64,000 nt of DNA. Source: Gamarada debralockiae. Taxonomy: Eukaryota; Ascomycota; Leotiomycetes; Helotiales; Hyphodiscaceae. The notes below the pieces were generated by a model that saw only the letters and a program-made list of their open reading frames with translations, was not told where the DNA came from and searched no databases. The stretch spans positions 1 through 64,000 of the forward strand of contig NXFV01000238.1 of assembly GCA_002803225.1 (NCBI GenBank), written 5' to 3'. This document shows positions 22,121 through 33,371 of this stretch, in pieces; the stretch's first letter is position 1; every line of letters begins with the position of its first letter. The position numbers were made by a program, and so were the translations under genes.

Positions 22121-24330
22121 GGTACCGTGATGATGGTCGAGTGGGTGGTTTAATAAATTGTACAAGGAGGTGGTATTGTCTCGAAAACGAGCAAGAAGTA
22201 GAGGCGAGAACTGTGAGGTTGATACTGACCAAAGTCAGTGAGTGAAAGCAATTGGGCGACTCAAACTGAGTCAACTATCGAGATTCGCTTGGAGATTGAG
22301 GTTCTCGTTTCGCAAGGGCAAGTGTGATCTTGTCAGACGAGGATAAAGAACCTGCATCAGATGAAATGCAATATGAATTACTGAGCAATCGCATTTGGCA
22401 TTCGTATGGTTCAGTTGATGTTGAATGAGTCGTGTCGAATTGTACTCGAATCAGGGGGTTGCCAAGTCGCATCTTAAGATTGTAAGGCGCGGGGATAGGA
22501 GGCGCCAACGCCAACATTGACGCGAAGGCAAGAAGATGTAGAGAAGACGCAAAAGTGAGAAGGTGGAGAGTGAGATATACCTGCCAGGTGGAGGTAAACA
22601 AAAAGGAGGAAAATACTGATTGTGTCGCTCAATGTTTGGCAGAGCGCCTGTAGGACAGTGGGAGTGTGTCAAAGATATGTAAGAATAAGGAACCCCCCTT
22701 CGAAAGAAGAAACAAATAAGGTATGAAAGTGAGTCGCAGTCGAAGGCTCGACAGAGTGATATTGCGAGTGCAAGAAAGTTTGTCAGTGAGAAAGGAAATC
22801 CGAGCACAATAGCTCACAAGCGGTGCGTGGAGAAATTGGAATAGTAATGCTCGAATCGTGAAGTTTGCAGAAAGATTGGAACAGTTGATGATTGGCCGAC
22901 CGGTCGTATATGTGGGGTGGCTTGTCAATGTCGTGCGATGCATTCAAGTGCATCAAGGTAGCTAGCAAAGAGGGTGCAAGGAAGTAGGAATGAAATTCGA
23001 TTTTAGATAGCCTGGGGCACTGTCATTTTGACAGTAAAACCAAGAGAGACGATGAAGTGGCGAAAGCTGCGCTCAGTCTTGATCCTTCGAGGTAGGGGCA
23101 AGGTCGAAGAACAAACGGGCCTAGGAGGCTGGCTATAGCTGATCATCTCTCAGGGTAGTATGGAAGGAAATGGAATCAATTGATTGCCCTTGAAGGTATC
23201 CTTACAGAGCATACGACCGTTCACTTCCCCATTCCTTCCAAGCAGAACTTGTGCGCCACCATTTGTCCCTAACCATCCGCACCACATTAGGACGAAGCCA
23301 CAGGGATTTACCGAGAACGACTCCCAATTCTCTCCAAGTCCACAATTCTTCTCTGGTCCTAAAACGTTAGTTGCAAGCAAATGACGGCCCATTGAAGCAC
23401 CTTCTGAGCGATCAAGTCCTGCTTCGAATAATTAAGTACAGAAGGTCCCAAATAATGTTTGCATAGCGAGTGGGGATGTGGCGAGGGACAGATGTTTGCT
23501 TGACCAACTTGCAAAAAAAGATTTGCCCTCAGATCAGCTCTCAAAGTTCTCATGGCGAACGCTTACATTCCCATCATCGCCGAAACGAACAACAGGTCCG
23601 TAGGTTGGCCTGCAAATTTGGCTTTTTGGACACTTGGTCATCACTGGGCGGAATTTCCACCAACCTCCAACCACGACAACTAATATTCGCAAGGGTTTCT
23701 CACCAGTATGATGGGGGACGAAGAACCTATTCGCAGATTAGTAGATGTACGCAATCTATAGGAGAGTCAACATACCAAGCTGCTCCGATTGAAAACTATT
23801 TCAACTTTCAGCGATGCGTTACGCCAATTAACAGCTTCCCTCATTGCCCACAGATCTCGTCCTCAAACCCCATTAATGACTCCAAATACAGGCTACAAGG
23901 TTCACTGTGCCATGACAAGCATCTCAAGTATGTGCTGAGTGTCGTCATTGCCGCCTGATTCCCGTACTCCCAGTTATCCAGCTTCGAGACCGCGGTGCGA
24001 AAGGTTGAATAATGATTGTGGTAGAATGGAGCCTGCTAAGATCTCTGTTCATATAATTCACACATGTTCGACTCTCTGCTCGCACAGATGCTGAATAGTG
24101 GAAGCTCGATGAAAGGTTATCGTCACTGCAGGGTTGTGTATGACGGAGGAAGATTGGAGCTCGAAGACGCGCCAAATCTTTGGGCACGCGATCAGAAATG
24201 CGCTAAGGAGGCGCTAGTACAACTTTATTTCTGCCTGCTTGAGGAAGCTTGACTCTCCAACATCAACTCTACTTTCTGCGACAAATATACCCTAGACCGT
24301 CTCTAAACAGCTGGGTATCATACCGCAATC
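22121..24330. other. About 2.2 kb without a recognised gene
   Basis: Minus-strand frames at 22275-22970 are hydrophobic and overlapping with no consistent frame. 23150-23392 minus (LGPEKNCGLGENWESFSVNPCGF) and 23520-23700 minus (RGWRLVEIPPSDDQVSKKPN) look coding-like but have stops between them and match nothing I know. They may be remnants of one gene. The last 300 bases are the ISY1 promoter side. Confidence 0.35.
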
Positions 24331-25177
24331 ATGGTAAGTAAGAAATTGCTCCCTCAAGCCCCCAAACACCCTGCTGACCCTTCCCTCCCCAGGCGCGCAA
24401 TTCAGAAAAAGCCCAGTCAATGCTCTTCCGCTTCCGAGAAGCGCAGGCAGCAGACCTGGGAATTATCGATGCAGGACGAACTCGGCGCCCGAAGATGATC
24501 ACGGAAGTGACCTCCATACCATCATGCGAAAAATGGCGGGGCCAAGTGCTGAAGGAGATCTCGCGCAAAGTCAGCAAGATCCAAGATCCGAGTCTGAGCG
24601 ATTTCATGATCAGAGATTTGAACGATGAGATCAATAAGGCGATGAGGGAGAAACATATGTGGGAGGTGCAGATTAGGAATCTTGGGGGTCCAAATTATAT
24701 GCGCGGTGGTGGGAAGGTCTATGATGAGGAGGGGAGGGAGATTCCTGGTGGTGGGAAGGGATATAGGTGAGTAATTTTGCCATCTCGAATGGCAGGAAGA
24801 TGTGCTAATGTCTGTGTAGGTACTTTGGACGCGCAAAAGAGCTCCCTGGAGTGAAGGAGTTATTCGAATCCGCGGCGAAGCCCCGAGAAGACAAACCTCT
24901 GGAATCGAGAGCAGATTTGCGAAAACAGGTCGACGCATCATATTACGGCTACAACCTTGATGAGGAAGATGGAACTTTGTTAGAGTATGAGACACAGAAG
25001 GAGAAAGAGGCATTTGAAAATTTGTTGGCAGGTAAGGACGGAAAAGCACCCAAAGGATGGGAGCCTTTACCGGGCGATGCTGGAGACGGAGGGGGCTGGA
25101 ACTTGCCTACGAGTGACGAGGTGCAAGAGGAGCTGGTTGAGAGGAGACGAAGAAGGCTGCTGGATAAATTGGGCTGA
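24331..25177 (+). CDS. ISY1: Pre-mRNA-splicing factor ISY1
   Basis: Model: join(24331..24333,24393..24766,24820..25177), 244 aa. The first coding exon is only the ATG, followed by a 59-nt intron. The second intron is 53 nt (GTGAGT...GTAG). The protein begins MARNSEKAQSMLFRFREAQ and has RPKMITEVTSIPSCEKWR, a charged helical middle (LNDEINKAMREKHMWEVQI) and GGPNYMRGGGKVYDEEG. All of these are characteristic of Isy1, a member of the NineTeen complex-associated spliceosomal proteins that acts in first-step fidelity. C-terminus: WNLPTSDEVQEELVERRRRR. Nuclear. Length is normal for the family. Confidence 0.94.
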
Positions 25178-25522
25178 TGCGTCAAGTATGTTGATGTTCA
25201 TTGTTACATCGATCATGGAAAGTATTTCACAATATATCTCGATGATACCCAAGCAGCTCCATCTTTACGATTTCGCGCACTGCTTTGCTATGCGCGATAT
25301 TCATTCGATCGCTTGGACTATTCATCGTAGTAAGATGGTCCATTGAGCAAATACGACATAGCTAAAAATGTCAAATGTATCTCCTTCTTCCCCGCGTCTT
25401 CCTTCATCTTCCTCTCCCTCGAATCGACATATTCTCTTCCCGAGCGATCTGCGAGTGCAGCGATTTCTAATAAATACTAGTTATCATACACCACGGTCTG
25501 GTCAATGAAATTCGTTTCGTCA
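25178..25522. other. Short intergenic stretch between ISY1 and the next gene
   Basis: The 3' ends of ISY1 and the minus-strand gene at 25523 face each other here. Nothing else is seen. Confidence 0.4.
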
Positions 25523-25947
25523 TCAGTATACAGCTCTAGGTACTCCTTTTATCCAGATCTCGTCGATGTTGCCGAGGAAACGCTCGAATGCCACCTTAAA
25601 CCCAAGACTGCTCAATTTTATCTCGGCGAGGAACTCGGCTTCGGAACCCGGACGTACTGGAACGGATATTCGAACGTTATCCTTTCGCAAGGAACTCTTA
25701 GGTCGCTTTGGAATTTCGATGCGAGTGTGGTGAGCTACGCCATTATCAGCTTGAACATCTTACACAAAGGTTTGCAATTACCTCCGACGTTTCGTCGCTT
25801 TTCTTTCGTCAATGTTTGAGAAGACACATCGTACACGATGGCATTGTTCTGCTCCCAACTGTTCGTTCGTCTTCGAATTGGGTTAGGTGGGTTCTCTGGC
25901 GCTTGGTCGTTAGACTGGGTAGCATCAGGAGTCTTGGACGCATCCAT
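25523..25947 (-). CDS. Unknown-family protein A, partner of patatin gene 1
   Basis: Model: complement(join(25523..25734,25782..25947)), 125 aa. ATG is at 25947 and the 47-nt intron is in phase 1 (donor GTAATT, acceptor GCGTAG). The first exon ends in a segment W-E-Q-N-NAI-V-YD-x-x-SQTLTK. The second carries HTRIEIPKRP, then VRISVP, then FLGNIDEIWIKGVPRA and ends. Every one of these segments, and the intron phase and position, recurs in the gene at 31867-32347, so both are real and homologous. No signal peptide, membrane helix or known domain. It is transcribed away from the patatin gene at 27019, with about 1.07 kb between their starts. Function unknown. Confidence 0.7.
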
Positions 25948-27018
25948 GAGATCCAATTTCTGGCGAGACAAGTGTGCAAGACGTTCAATGAGGAGACAAT
26001 TCTGTGCTCGTGGAATTCATCGATCTTGAGATCTTTGCGAAAAAGGCAGACGAGGAGAACATCGATGATGTGGGTGGGTTAAAGACTACCCAACTTGAGA
26101 CTCTTTCCGGAGGCTTTCCACAGGGCAGATCCCGTCCAGAAATAACAAAAACAAGGTATGCGCCCACTTTTACGTCCTGCACAGAATGTGTGACCCCTTA
26201 CTCGAAGGCCGGGGCCTCTGCTGAGCGGCTGGTGCCCAGCAGCAATTGTCTGTTATTTGGCGATTTTGAGCTGAGCATCCCATTCATGGTTTGTTCCGTC
26301 AGGCTTCTCGTTGGAGATTTTTGAGTAGCCAATGTGCGCAATTTGTCCTACACCTTTGTCCAATAATGATTCTGGAATGTCTCAGGCTGCGAGCGGTACC
26401 CCTCCTTGTTTATTGGGGGCGGAAGTCCTGTATCACCTCACCGAAACATAGTTCAATATGAATGACATCCAGTTTCCCCGTCGAGCGACAAAGCAACCTC
26501 TTTCTGGAGTAATCATACGAGTAAAAAGCAAGTTCACAGTTTAGACTGCCCCCCGATAGAGTATTTGAGCCCACCCGCCATTTCGTGATGCTCAAACCTG
26601 TTTGGCCAGCGCAAGGCTTGGGAGGGTCCCGATGGCCGCCTATATGCGGCTGAGACTTCTCAATTTGGAGAGAGGATGACAGTCACCGTCCACTCAGACA
26701 GAATGTTGCATAGCCCTTCTGCCACAGCTCTCGAAGACGGCTGCGCGTCATTAGGCCATTCTAACAAGCACTCACCGAGCCACGGGCAGCCTCTCTACGT
26801 TTATTCCGTCTTTCAAGCGAACGCATCTTACGGGAGCAATCCTCTAGCTTGGAGCCTCATATAATAAATACGTTAAGTCCCCACCGGCAAGGCTACACTG
26901 TCCAGGTGTTGAAGCTGCTCTCGCCTCGATTCATAGCAGACAACACATTTATCACTTGAAAATCTTCACATTTTTCTCCTGCAAGTATATAATCAGAGCA
27001 GACCTTTGTACATTTGAA
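25948..27018. promoter_or_regulatory. Shared upstream region of gene A and patatin gene 1
   Basis: 1071 bp between two divergent start codons. No supported gene lies inside. It probably holds both promoters. A TATA-like TATATAAT lies at 26986-26993, about 30 bp before the patatin ATG. A second AT-rich run lies near 26858. Confidence 0.5.
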
Positions 27019-28841
27019 ATGGACCAACAATTTACACCTTCCCGGATCGGAGGTTCCCCGCGCAATGCAGACCCTAAACATGACACAAGTGGACAGGCCT
27101 CACTGCCAACCCCAAATTCAGAAACACGTCTCCATGAACTTCTTGAAGCTCAGCCTACCTCAGTCTCACAAACTTCCACTGATGGAACCTTCTCTCACTC
27201 AAATAGGCATAGCCCAAGCAGTAGCACGGGGAAAGTGACAGAGCAGAATGTCGCTCCTTGGGACAAGAAGTTTCTTCTAACATTGGGCAAGCAAATCCGT
27301 CCTCTACAACAAATATATTTGTCTAACATTGGATACTAGATGGTGGTGGTGTTCGCGGTTACTCGACGCTATTGATAATCCAAGAGCTCATGAAACTCTG
27401 CAAAACTTTCGAGCAACGAGATGATCCTGCTGTAACTTCGAGTTACCACCCCATACCTTTCCAGTCTTCTCAGGGCTCGGTGATGCGCAAGACACGATCG
27501 GAGCAGTTTCTTCCTGTACATTACTTCGATTATATCGGTGAGTACTTCCATTAGACTTCAAACCAGGACCGGCTGACTTTCTGGGCAGCTGGAACCAGTA
27601 CTGGAGGGTAGGTTCAATCCGAATAGTCTTTGTTGAAGAATATAGCTAAATTTATGGAACAGACTAATCGCCATAATGCTCAGCCGGCTACGAATGACCA
27701 TCGACGACTGTATCGAAGAGTACGCCAACATGGGAGCGAACATCTTCGGCAGACCCAGATTATTTTCAATGCGCGGTCCTATCCTCTGGAATAAGGAAAA
27801 GTACGATCACCGCAAGCTTGAGGCAGCTATTAAAGACGTCGTCAAAAGGAGGCACTGGAAGGTAGATCAAATCTCCGATTCCATGTACCCTTCCACCCCT
27901 GATCGTTGCCGGACGTGAGTTACACACCTCTCCTCCCACCAATTGCGCTGACTCGAGCTTAATGCAGCATCGTTGTAGCAGTCCGCGAAAACAACTCAGC
28001 CACACAGCCCTTCCTCTTCCGAACTTATGAACACCCCCGTTCAGAAATCGACGATCCTCTGGAACTCAACCCTGGCCTGCCTATTCAAGTCCCAATCTGG
28101 CAAGTCGCCCGTGCCACAACAGCAGCGCCAACATATTTTAAGCCCCTCGTCATCGGCGAAGAGAAGTTTCTCGACGGCGGCTTCGGGATAGCAAATAACC
28201 CTACTTGGCATGCGTTACTTGAAGTCGGTCAGATGAGTGCCAATAGTCCGGAAGCAGTGGCCCTCACAGTTAGCATCGGCACCGGCAAAGCGGACAAAGT
28301 ACCTCCTGTCGCAAAACGCGGTACAGGCCTCTTGGGTAAATACAAAGCGATCGCCAAGTATTCTGCAGCGACGACGACAGATTCTGAAGCTACGCATTTG
28401 AAAGTGAACGAGCTTTCCAGACGTACGGGCCACCATTACGAACGATTCAACGTCGATGGCGGTTTGGGGAATGTTGATTTGGGAGAATGGAAAGTCCGTC
28501 ATGGACAGAATTTGACACTGGAGAAGATCGAGCGGCAGACAAGAGCTTATCTGAATCGGCAAGACACACGCACGCGGCTAGAAAGGGTTGCTAAGGAGTT
28601 GGTAAGAGTTAGGCAAGAGCGGTCAAGGTCCCACAAGTGGGATATTGTGGCTACGGGACATCGCTACCGGTGTGTTGTGGATAAATGCATGGCGACTCTT
28701 TTCACGAGAGAAGAGGATCTGAAGATACATCTTGTGGAGTTCCATGGTGGGTTGGGGTATGTGTGGCCGGCGAGTACGCATGACGAAAGAGTGAAGATGA
28801 CGAAAGCTTTAAGGCTTGGTAAGATCTTGCATGCGGATTGA
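27019..28841 (+). CDS. Patatin-like phospholipase 1
   Basis: Model: join(27019..27286,27340..27537,27589..27607,27663..27914,27968..28841), 536 aa. A disordered N-terminus of about 80 aa precedes PWDKKFLLTL. The anion-hole motif GGGVRG is at residues 91-96, the nucleophile elbow GTSTG at 157-161 (Ser159) and the catalytic DGG at 315-317. The Ser-Asp dyad is therefore complete and the enzyme should hydrolyse lipid acyl esters. The Ser motif sits on a 19-nt exon. The first intron (27287-27339) has a GC donor, GCAAGC. The C-terminus holds a C2H2-like motif (C-x4-C-x13-H-x4-H, near residue 490). No signal peptide. The gene is a homologue of 29280-31003, tail to tail with it. Confidence 0.88.
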
Positions 28842-29279
28842 GCCAGGTCACATCTTCTTTGTTTATATGTATATTATTGGAGTAGCATTCGCTGTCGCTT
28901 CCGCACCTATGGTCTGGTGAGCAGCGATTTCGAAAGCACATGTAACCGCTGGCTTTGGGAAGGGGAGTTTTGGCGTTTGGATAGATACCATTGGTTTTAG
29001 TTGAGCATGTATCATAGATTTGTTATATTTGGCGGCACATTGGCGTATCTTGGTGTAATGTACAACAACAGAACCATTCTATATACAAAGGCTGTTTCTG
29101 TTGTACCAGCTTCCAGTAATAATAATTACATTATCATTCAATCATGGTATCGCACAAATTCCTGGCTCCGTACTCCGTTGAAGAACAATATCCATCTCAA
29201 GACCTAATCTCCGTATATAATTTCCCATATGTGCAGTCTCCTAACTCCAGCCCAAATTTACAGCGCAGCTCAAAATAAC
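28842..29279. other. Spacer at the centre of the inverted duplication
   Basis: About 440 bp between the two convergent patatin stop codons. Frames here are short. This is the midpoint of the mirrored locus and would hold both terminators. Confidence 0.5.
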
Positions 29280-31003
29280 TCACTCTGAAGGCATTATCTT
29301 GCCTCTTTGAATGAGTTCATCAAGGACTCGACCCTGCTCCTCAGTCTCATCAGGGTAGCTATGAGGGGGAGACTTCAAATGTCGTCTCAAATCGTCCATC
29401 GAAGCATGGCAGATATTCCTCGCAATGCAAACCTGCTCCGTACAATGATATTGATAGCCTGCTGCAGCATTATTCCATCTTGAATCTCTCGATCTCGCTC
29501 TTCGATTGTCCACTAAGATTTCCGCGAAATGTCGGAGCTGTTCTTGAACATCTGATTTCTGAAGATATGTATTTGTGGCACTTTCGACTTTGTTTAAAGT
29601 GATATATTCGGTTCCTGGGTGTAGCGGCCTGGTCTTCCATTCGCCTAGTTTGACATCCTCCAGTCCTTGGTCTACATTGAAGCGGTGATATCGACCTCGT
29701 CTTGATGGATCACGGTGATGCCCAATCATCATCCGATGGGTTTGTTGGGAATCCGAGGCAATGTGTGCTGCAAACTTGAAGTAAGCTCGCCATTTCCCCA
29801 AAAATCCTTTTTCACCAAATGGTGACACGGGCTGGGACATTCCGGTTCCAACACTAATCGTCAAGGCTATTGGATTCGCGATGTCACCGCTCATCTGACT
29901 AACCTCCCACCAAGCGAACATTGCAGGGTTGTTGGCACTGCCAAAGCCACCGTCCAGATGAGTCGTGGTTCCAATCTTCATTTCTTTAAAATATGTTGGT
30001 GCTGCAGAGGTAGCTCGTGCCACTTTCCAGGTTGGAATATTGTGAGCCGGTCCCGGATTCAGCTCGATTTCGTTACTGTCGCCAGCTGTCAAGTGTTGAT
30101 AGGTCCTGAACATGTAAACTCCACGGTCATCTTTGGTGTCTTTGTTGACGGAAAACACCAGCCTAGTGTTGTTAGATCCATGTAGTAAAAAAGAGAGCAG
30201 AATGGTCTCACTCACGTTCTACATCGCCTCTCGTCAGATTTGAACATGTGTTCCGCCATTTCGCCATGTTCCACAACAGCTCGACGCTTTATTACCTTTT
30301 TTATAACAACTTCGAGCTTCTTGTGACTGTATCTCTCTCTAGGCCACAAAAAGGGTCCCCTAGCAGAGAACTTTCGAGGCTTTCCAAAAATTTCTTCTCC
30401 TAAGGTCTTGTACTCGAGAAGGCAGTCGTCAACATTCATGCGTAAACGACTCAGCATAATAGCGATCAAGCTGTTTTTTGTCAGCAGGAGTTGCGCGTTT
30501 TCGTAGGCATCAGAGTATCACTTACCCACCGGTACTCGTTCCTGCTGTGAGGATGTTAGTAGAGGTTCTACGTCGGTGGAACGAGGATATTCACCGATAT
30601 AATCAAAATAGTGAACCGGTAAATAGCGGACAGAATATTGCGAACGCCCACCCTCCGACACGATCTGAGAACCCTTATTGGGCACAAATGCGATTGGATA
30701 ATAACTGGAATCCGCCCTTGGATCTCGTTCGAATTCAATTATGCTGATAATTCTCATCAGTTCTTTGATAACCAAAAGAGTCGAATAGCCTCGTATGCCA
30801 CCGCCATCTGATGCTGTGTTAGGATGGAAGTATGATGTGACTTCGGGAGACTCACCAAGAGTCAGGAGGTATTTCTGAGCCCAAGGATCATCAGGTGTAC
30901 CGGGCGCTTGATTGAGCGTATGAGAGGACTGTTCTGATGGAGGATCATTAGGGGGCGGCGGCTGTAGGGACTGACCCGGATTGTCTGTCGGAGGTTCCTG
31001 CAT
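29280..31003 (-). CDS. Patatin-like phospholipase 2
   Basis: Model: complement(join(29280..30162,30216..30470,30526..30544,30595..30807,30856..31003)), 505 aa. It has the same five-exon structure and phases as patatin gene 1, including the 19-nt exon. After a Pro/Gln-rich N-terminus come YLLTLDGGGIRGYS (GGGIRG 51-56), GTSTG at 122-126 (Ser124) and LDGGFGSANNP (Asp282). All introns are 48-55 nt with GT-AG ends. The C-terminal C2H2-like motif is C-x4-C-x15-H-x5-H. The protein is clearly diverged from its sister but keeps the catalytic dyad. It faces patatin gene 1 tail to tail and shares its upstream side with the unknown gene at 31867. Confidence 0.88.
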
Positions 31004-31866
31004 GACAACGGAGCGTAACTATATGGCCCAGTGCTAGGATATTAATGCAGTGGAAGGGACCCAAGCTTCCTTGTTATATATTCGTCACACACTTCACGAA
31101 ATGATATGCTCGAGTAACATGGATTCCCCGTGAGTGCAAGGGAAAGCGTGCAGCCTTGAGCAGAAGGAGAGCAGTTATGACAGTGGGCTGAACGGGAGAC
31201 ACAGGTGAGTGCTGCATGAGCCGCTTGATAGCACCCTCTCTGAGGGATTTGGAGGCTTCCATTTTAGTTCAGCCTTGTGTCTCTGATCGGTTGTGATCGA
31301 CAATTGGATAATTTTGGCGACCATATACTGCATTGCGACTTTGCACCTCCACGGCATATCACGCCAGACCCTAATGACTATGAAGAGCGGCTGACGTTTG
31401 AGACAAGAGGTCAGCGGTAAGAGAAGGAAAAAAGAAATATATAACGGAGCATCCGGCTCAAAGCACCAAGGCTGATTTCTCAGGCAGAAACTCCGGAAAA
31501 GGAGGAGGCTGAGACTGTGGCTAAGTCAAATGGGCAAGACAATCGGGATCGTCTTGAAAGGGAGTGGTTTGGCAAGCGAGTGGCTGGTCGAGGCCAAACC
31601 CATGATATGTACAAATCCGGCGATTTCAAGCGAACGGCGGCCTGATGTTTCGGATGATACCACCCCATGCGGGTCCACGGCATTCTTGGTCATTGTTCCC
31701 TACACCCACTTTAACGCATTGCCAGTATGCGACATTCTATATATCCCCGGGTGGGCGAAAATTCTTTGTCCTCGAGACAGTGAAAACTCTGAAAATCCTC
31801 CCTGATTACTTGAGCTTAAATCTTCATCTTGATTTTCTGAAAACGCCACTTGGGTTTCTGCTACCA
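31004..31866. promoter_or_regulatory. Shared upstream region of patatin gene 2 and gene B
   Basis: 863 bp between divergent start codons, the mirror counterpart of 25948-27018. A TATA-like TATATAAC on the minus strand lies at 31073-31080, about 70 bp before the patatin ATG. A plus-strand copy of the same octamer lies near 31434-31441. I do not see long sequence identity with the other arm's intergenic region. Confidence 0.45.
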
Positions 31867-32347
31867 ATGGACGATAAACATGGGACAAGCGGCTCTCGCA
31901 GAGATTCCACTGGACCCCAGACACCTCCGCGAGGCCGCCAATCAAAAAACAAATGGGACGATATCAACGCAATCGAGTACGACGCAGGTACCCAGTCACT
32001 ATCCAAGATTCCGAAAGAAAACATCAAGGGTATGAGAGCCTCAATACAAGGGTCGCTAGCGTTTGCTGACACTCGTAGAAAACACGCATACGATGATAAA
32101 GATACCGCGCCGAGGATTCTCTCCTGTCGATCGAGTCGATATATCCATCCCGATGGGAGCTGACTCGGAATCTTCGGACTTTAACTTGTGTCTCGCCAAT
32201 GTCCGGATGGGAAGTCTGCCACGCGATGTATTCTGGCAACGAATAGCTGGAAACGTCAAAACTATATACGTTAAAGGTGTTCCACGAGCGATGTCAGTAA
32301 GCCCCGTATCATCTCCAGCCGGATCCTTGATTCGCCATGATGTTTGA
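31867..32347 (+). CDS. Unknown-family protein B, partner of patatin gene 2
   Basis: Model: join(31867..32029,32079..32347), 143 aa. ATG is at 31867 and the 49-nt intron is in phase 1 (GTATGA...CGTAG, branch GCTGAC). Conserved blocks in order: W-D-D-I-NAI-E-YD-x-x-TQSLSK, then HTMIKIPRRG, then VDISIP, then IAGNVKTIYVKGVPRA. The paralogue at 25523-25947 has the same blocks and the same intron site. The middle is more acidic and about 10 residues longer, and the C-terminal tail is extended. No known domain, leader or membrane helix. The gene is divergent from patatin gene 2. Function unknown. Confidence 0.7.
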
Positions 32348-33371
32348 GAAATGTTATAGCCAGTATTCCTAACTTTGTTTATGTAAGTACTCACAAAATA
32401 TCAAATTGAAAGGATGCTTACCGTGTACCGAGGACCATGGCCTTTACTCGTACATATGGGTGACTTCCATAATATCTTTTGCAAAACTTTGTATACCCCC
32501 CTAGACAATGAATGCTTGTCGATGAGGATGTCGGAAGGTTACTCAAAAAGAGTCTGGTCCGCAGAAACGATGAATGAGAAAAATGATATTCATGTACCAC
32601 CAATGCTTCCTGCATTTCAACATAAGTCGTTGTCATGAATCAAGCAATGTTCGGCAATAATGTTCCCTGGGCGAGGAGGCATGGTTCTCCTCTACCTTTC
32701 TAGTGTAGATATGTCTGCTATCGTAAAGTCCCCTCACATTGAGTTTCTAGATGCCGTGCGACTTGACTAAAGAGTGAAAGGGTTTCGCGTACCTCGTATC
32801 GTTTCAAACTCTATGCCCACGTATTACACCGCTTCCGCCTTCCACCTGGCTCTGCCCCTACTTTACATTTTATAAATGATGTGAGAACAATAGATAAATA
32901 CCGGGCAAATCAGTAAGGAACATACGAGGGGCCCTGAAGTAAGAAATGAGAGAACATCTCGTCAGTGTACATGGCTGTGCTCAGTGGAGCAGAAGGTGCT
33001 GGGATGTCGGGCAGAGCTAAAATTCTACACCGGATCATGTAAATAAATTGCTATTGAAATTTATTGCGAATTGGCGCATGATGATCTGTATGGCGTTAGG
33101 AAGGGTGAATTTCGCGGAAGGTTTTGGGAGCAAAACCGCCTCTGCGGGAAGATGGAAGGCCCCTATACGTTTGAACATTAGATACCCTACTTGTATATTT
33201 TTAGGAGAGAGCTCGCCTGGAGATTTATATAATAACGTTTTTCGCAGGATCTGTAATCGTGCTTGTACATTTATCTTAGGGCCTCTGATACCCAAGACTC
33301 CCAACATCTGAGATGAACTGCCCCCTGACTCCGGGCTATGCAACGCAACTCACTGAAGAACAAATAACTTG
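32348..33371. other. Intergenic, nothing recognised
   Basis: Short AT-leaning frames; no repeat, RNA gene or domain seen. Confidence 0.4.

Noticed and set aside
25505..25819. 104-codon plus-strand frame overlapping gene A
   Set aside because: It lies antisense over the two conserved exons of gene A, whose homology with gene B decides the strand.
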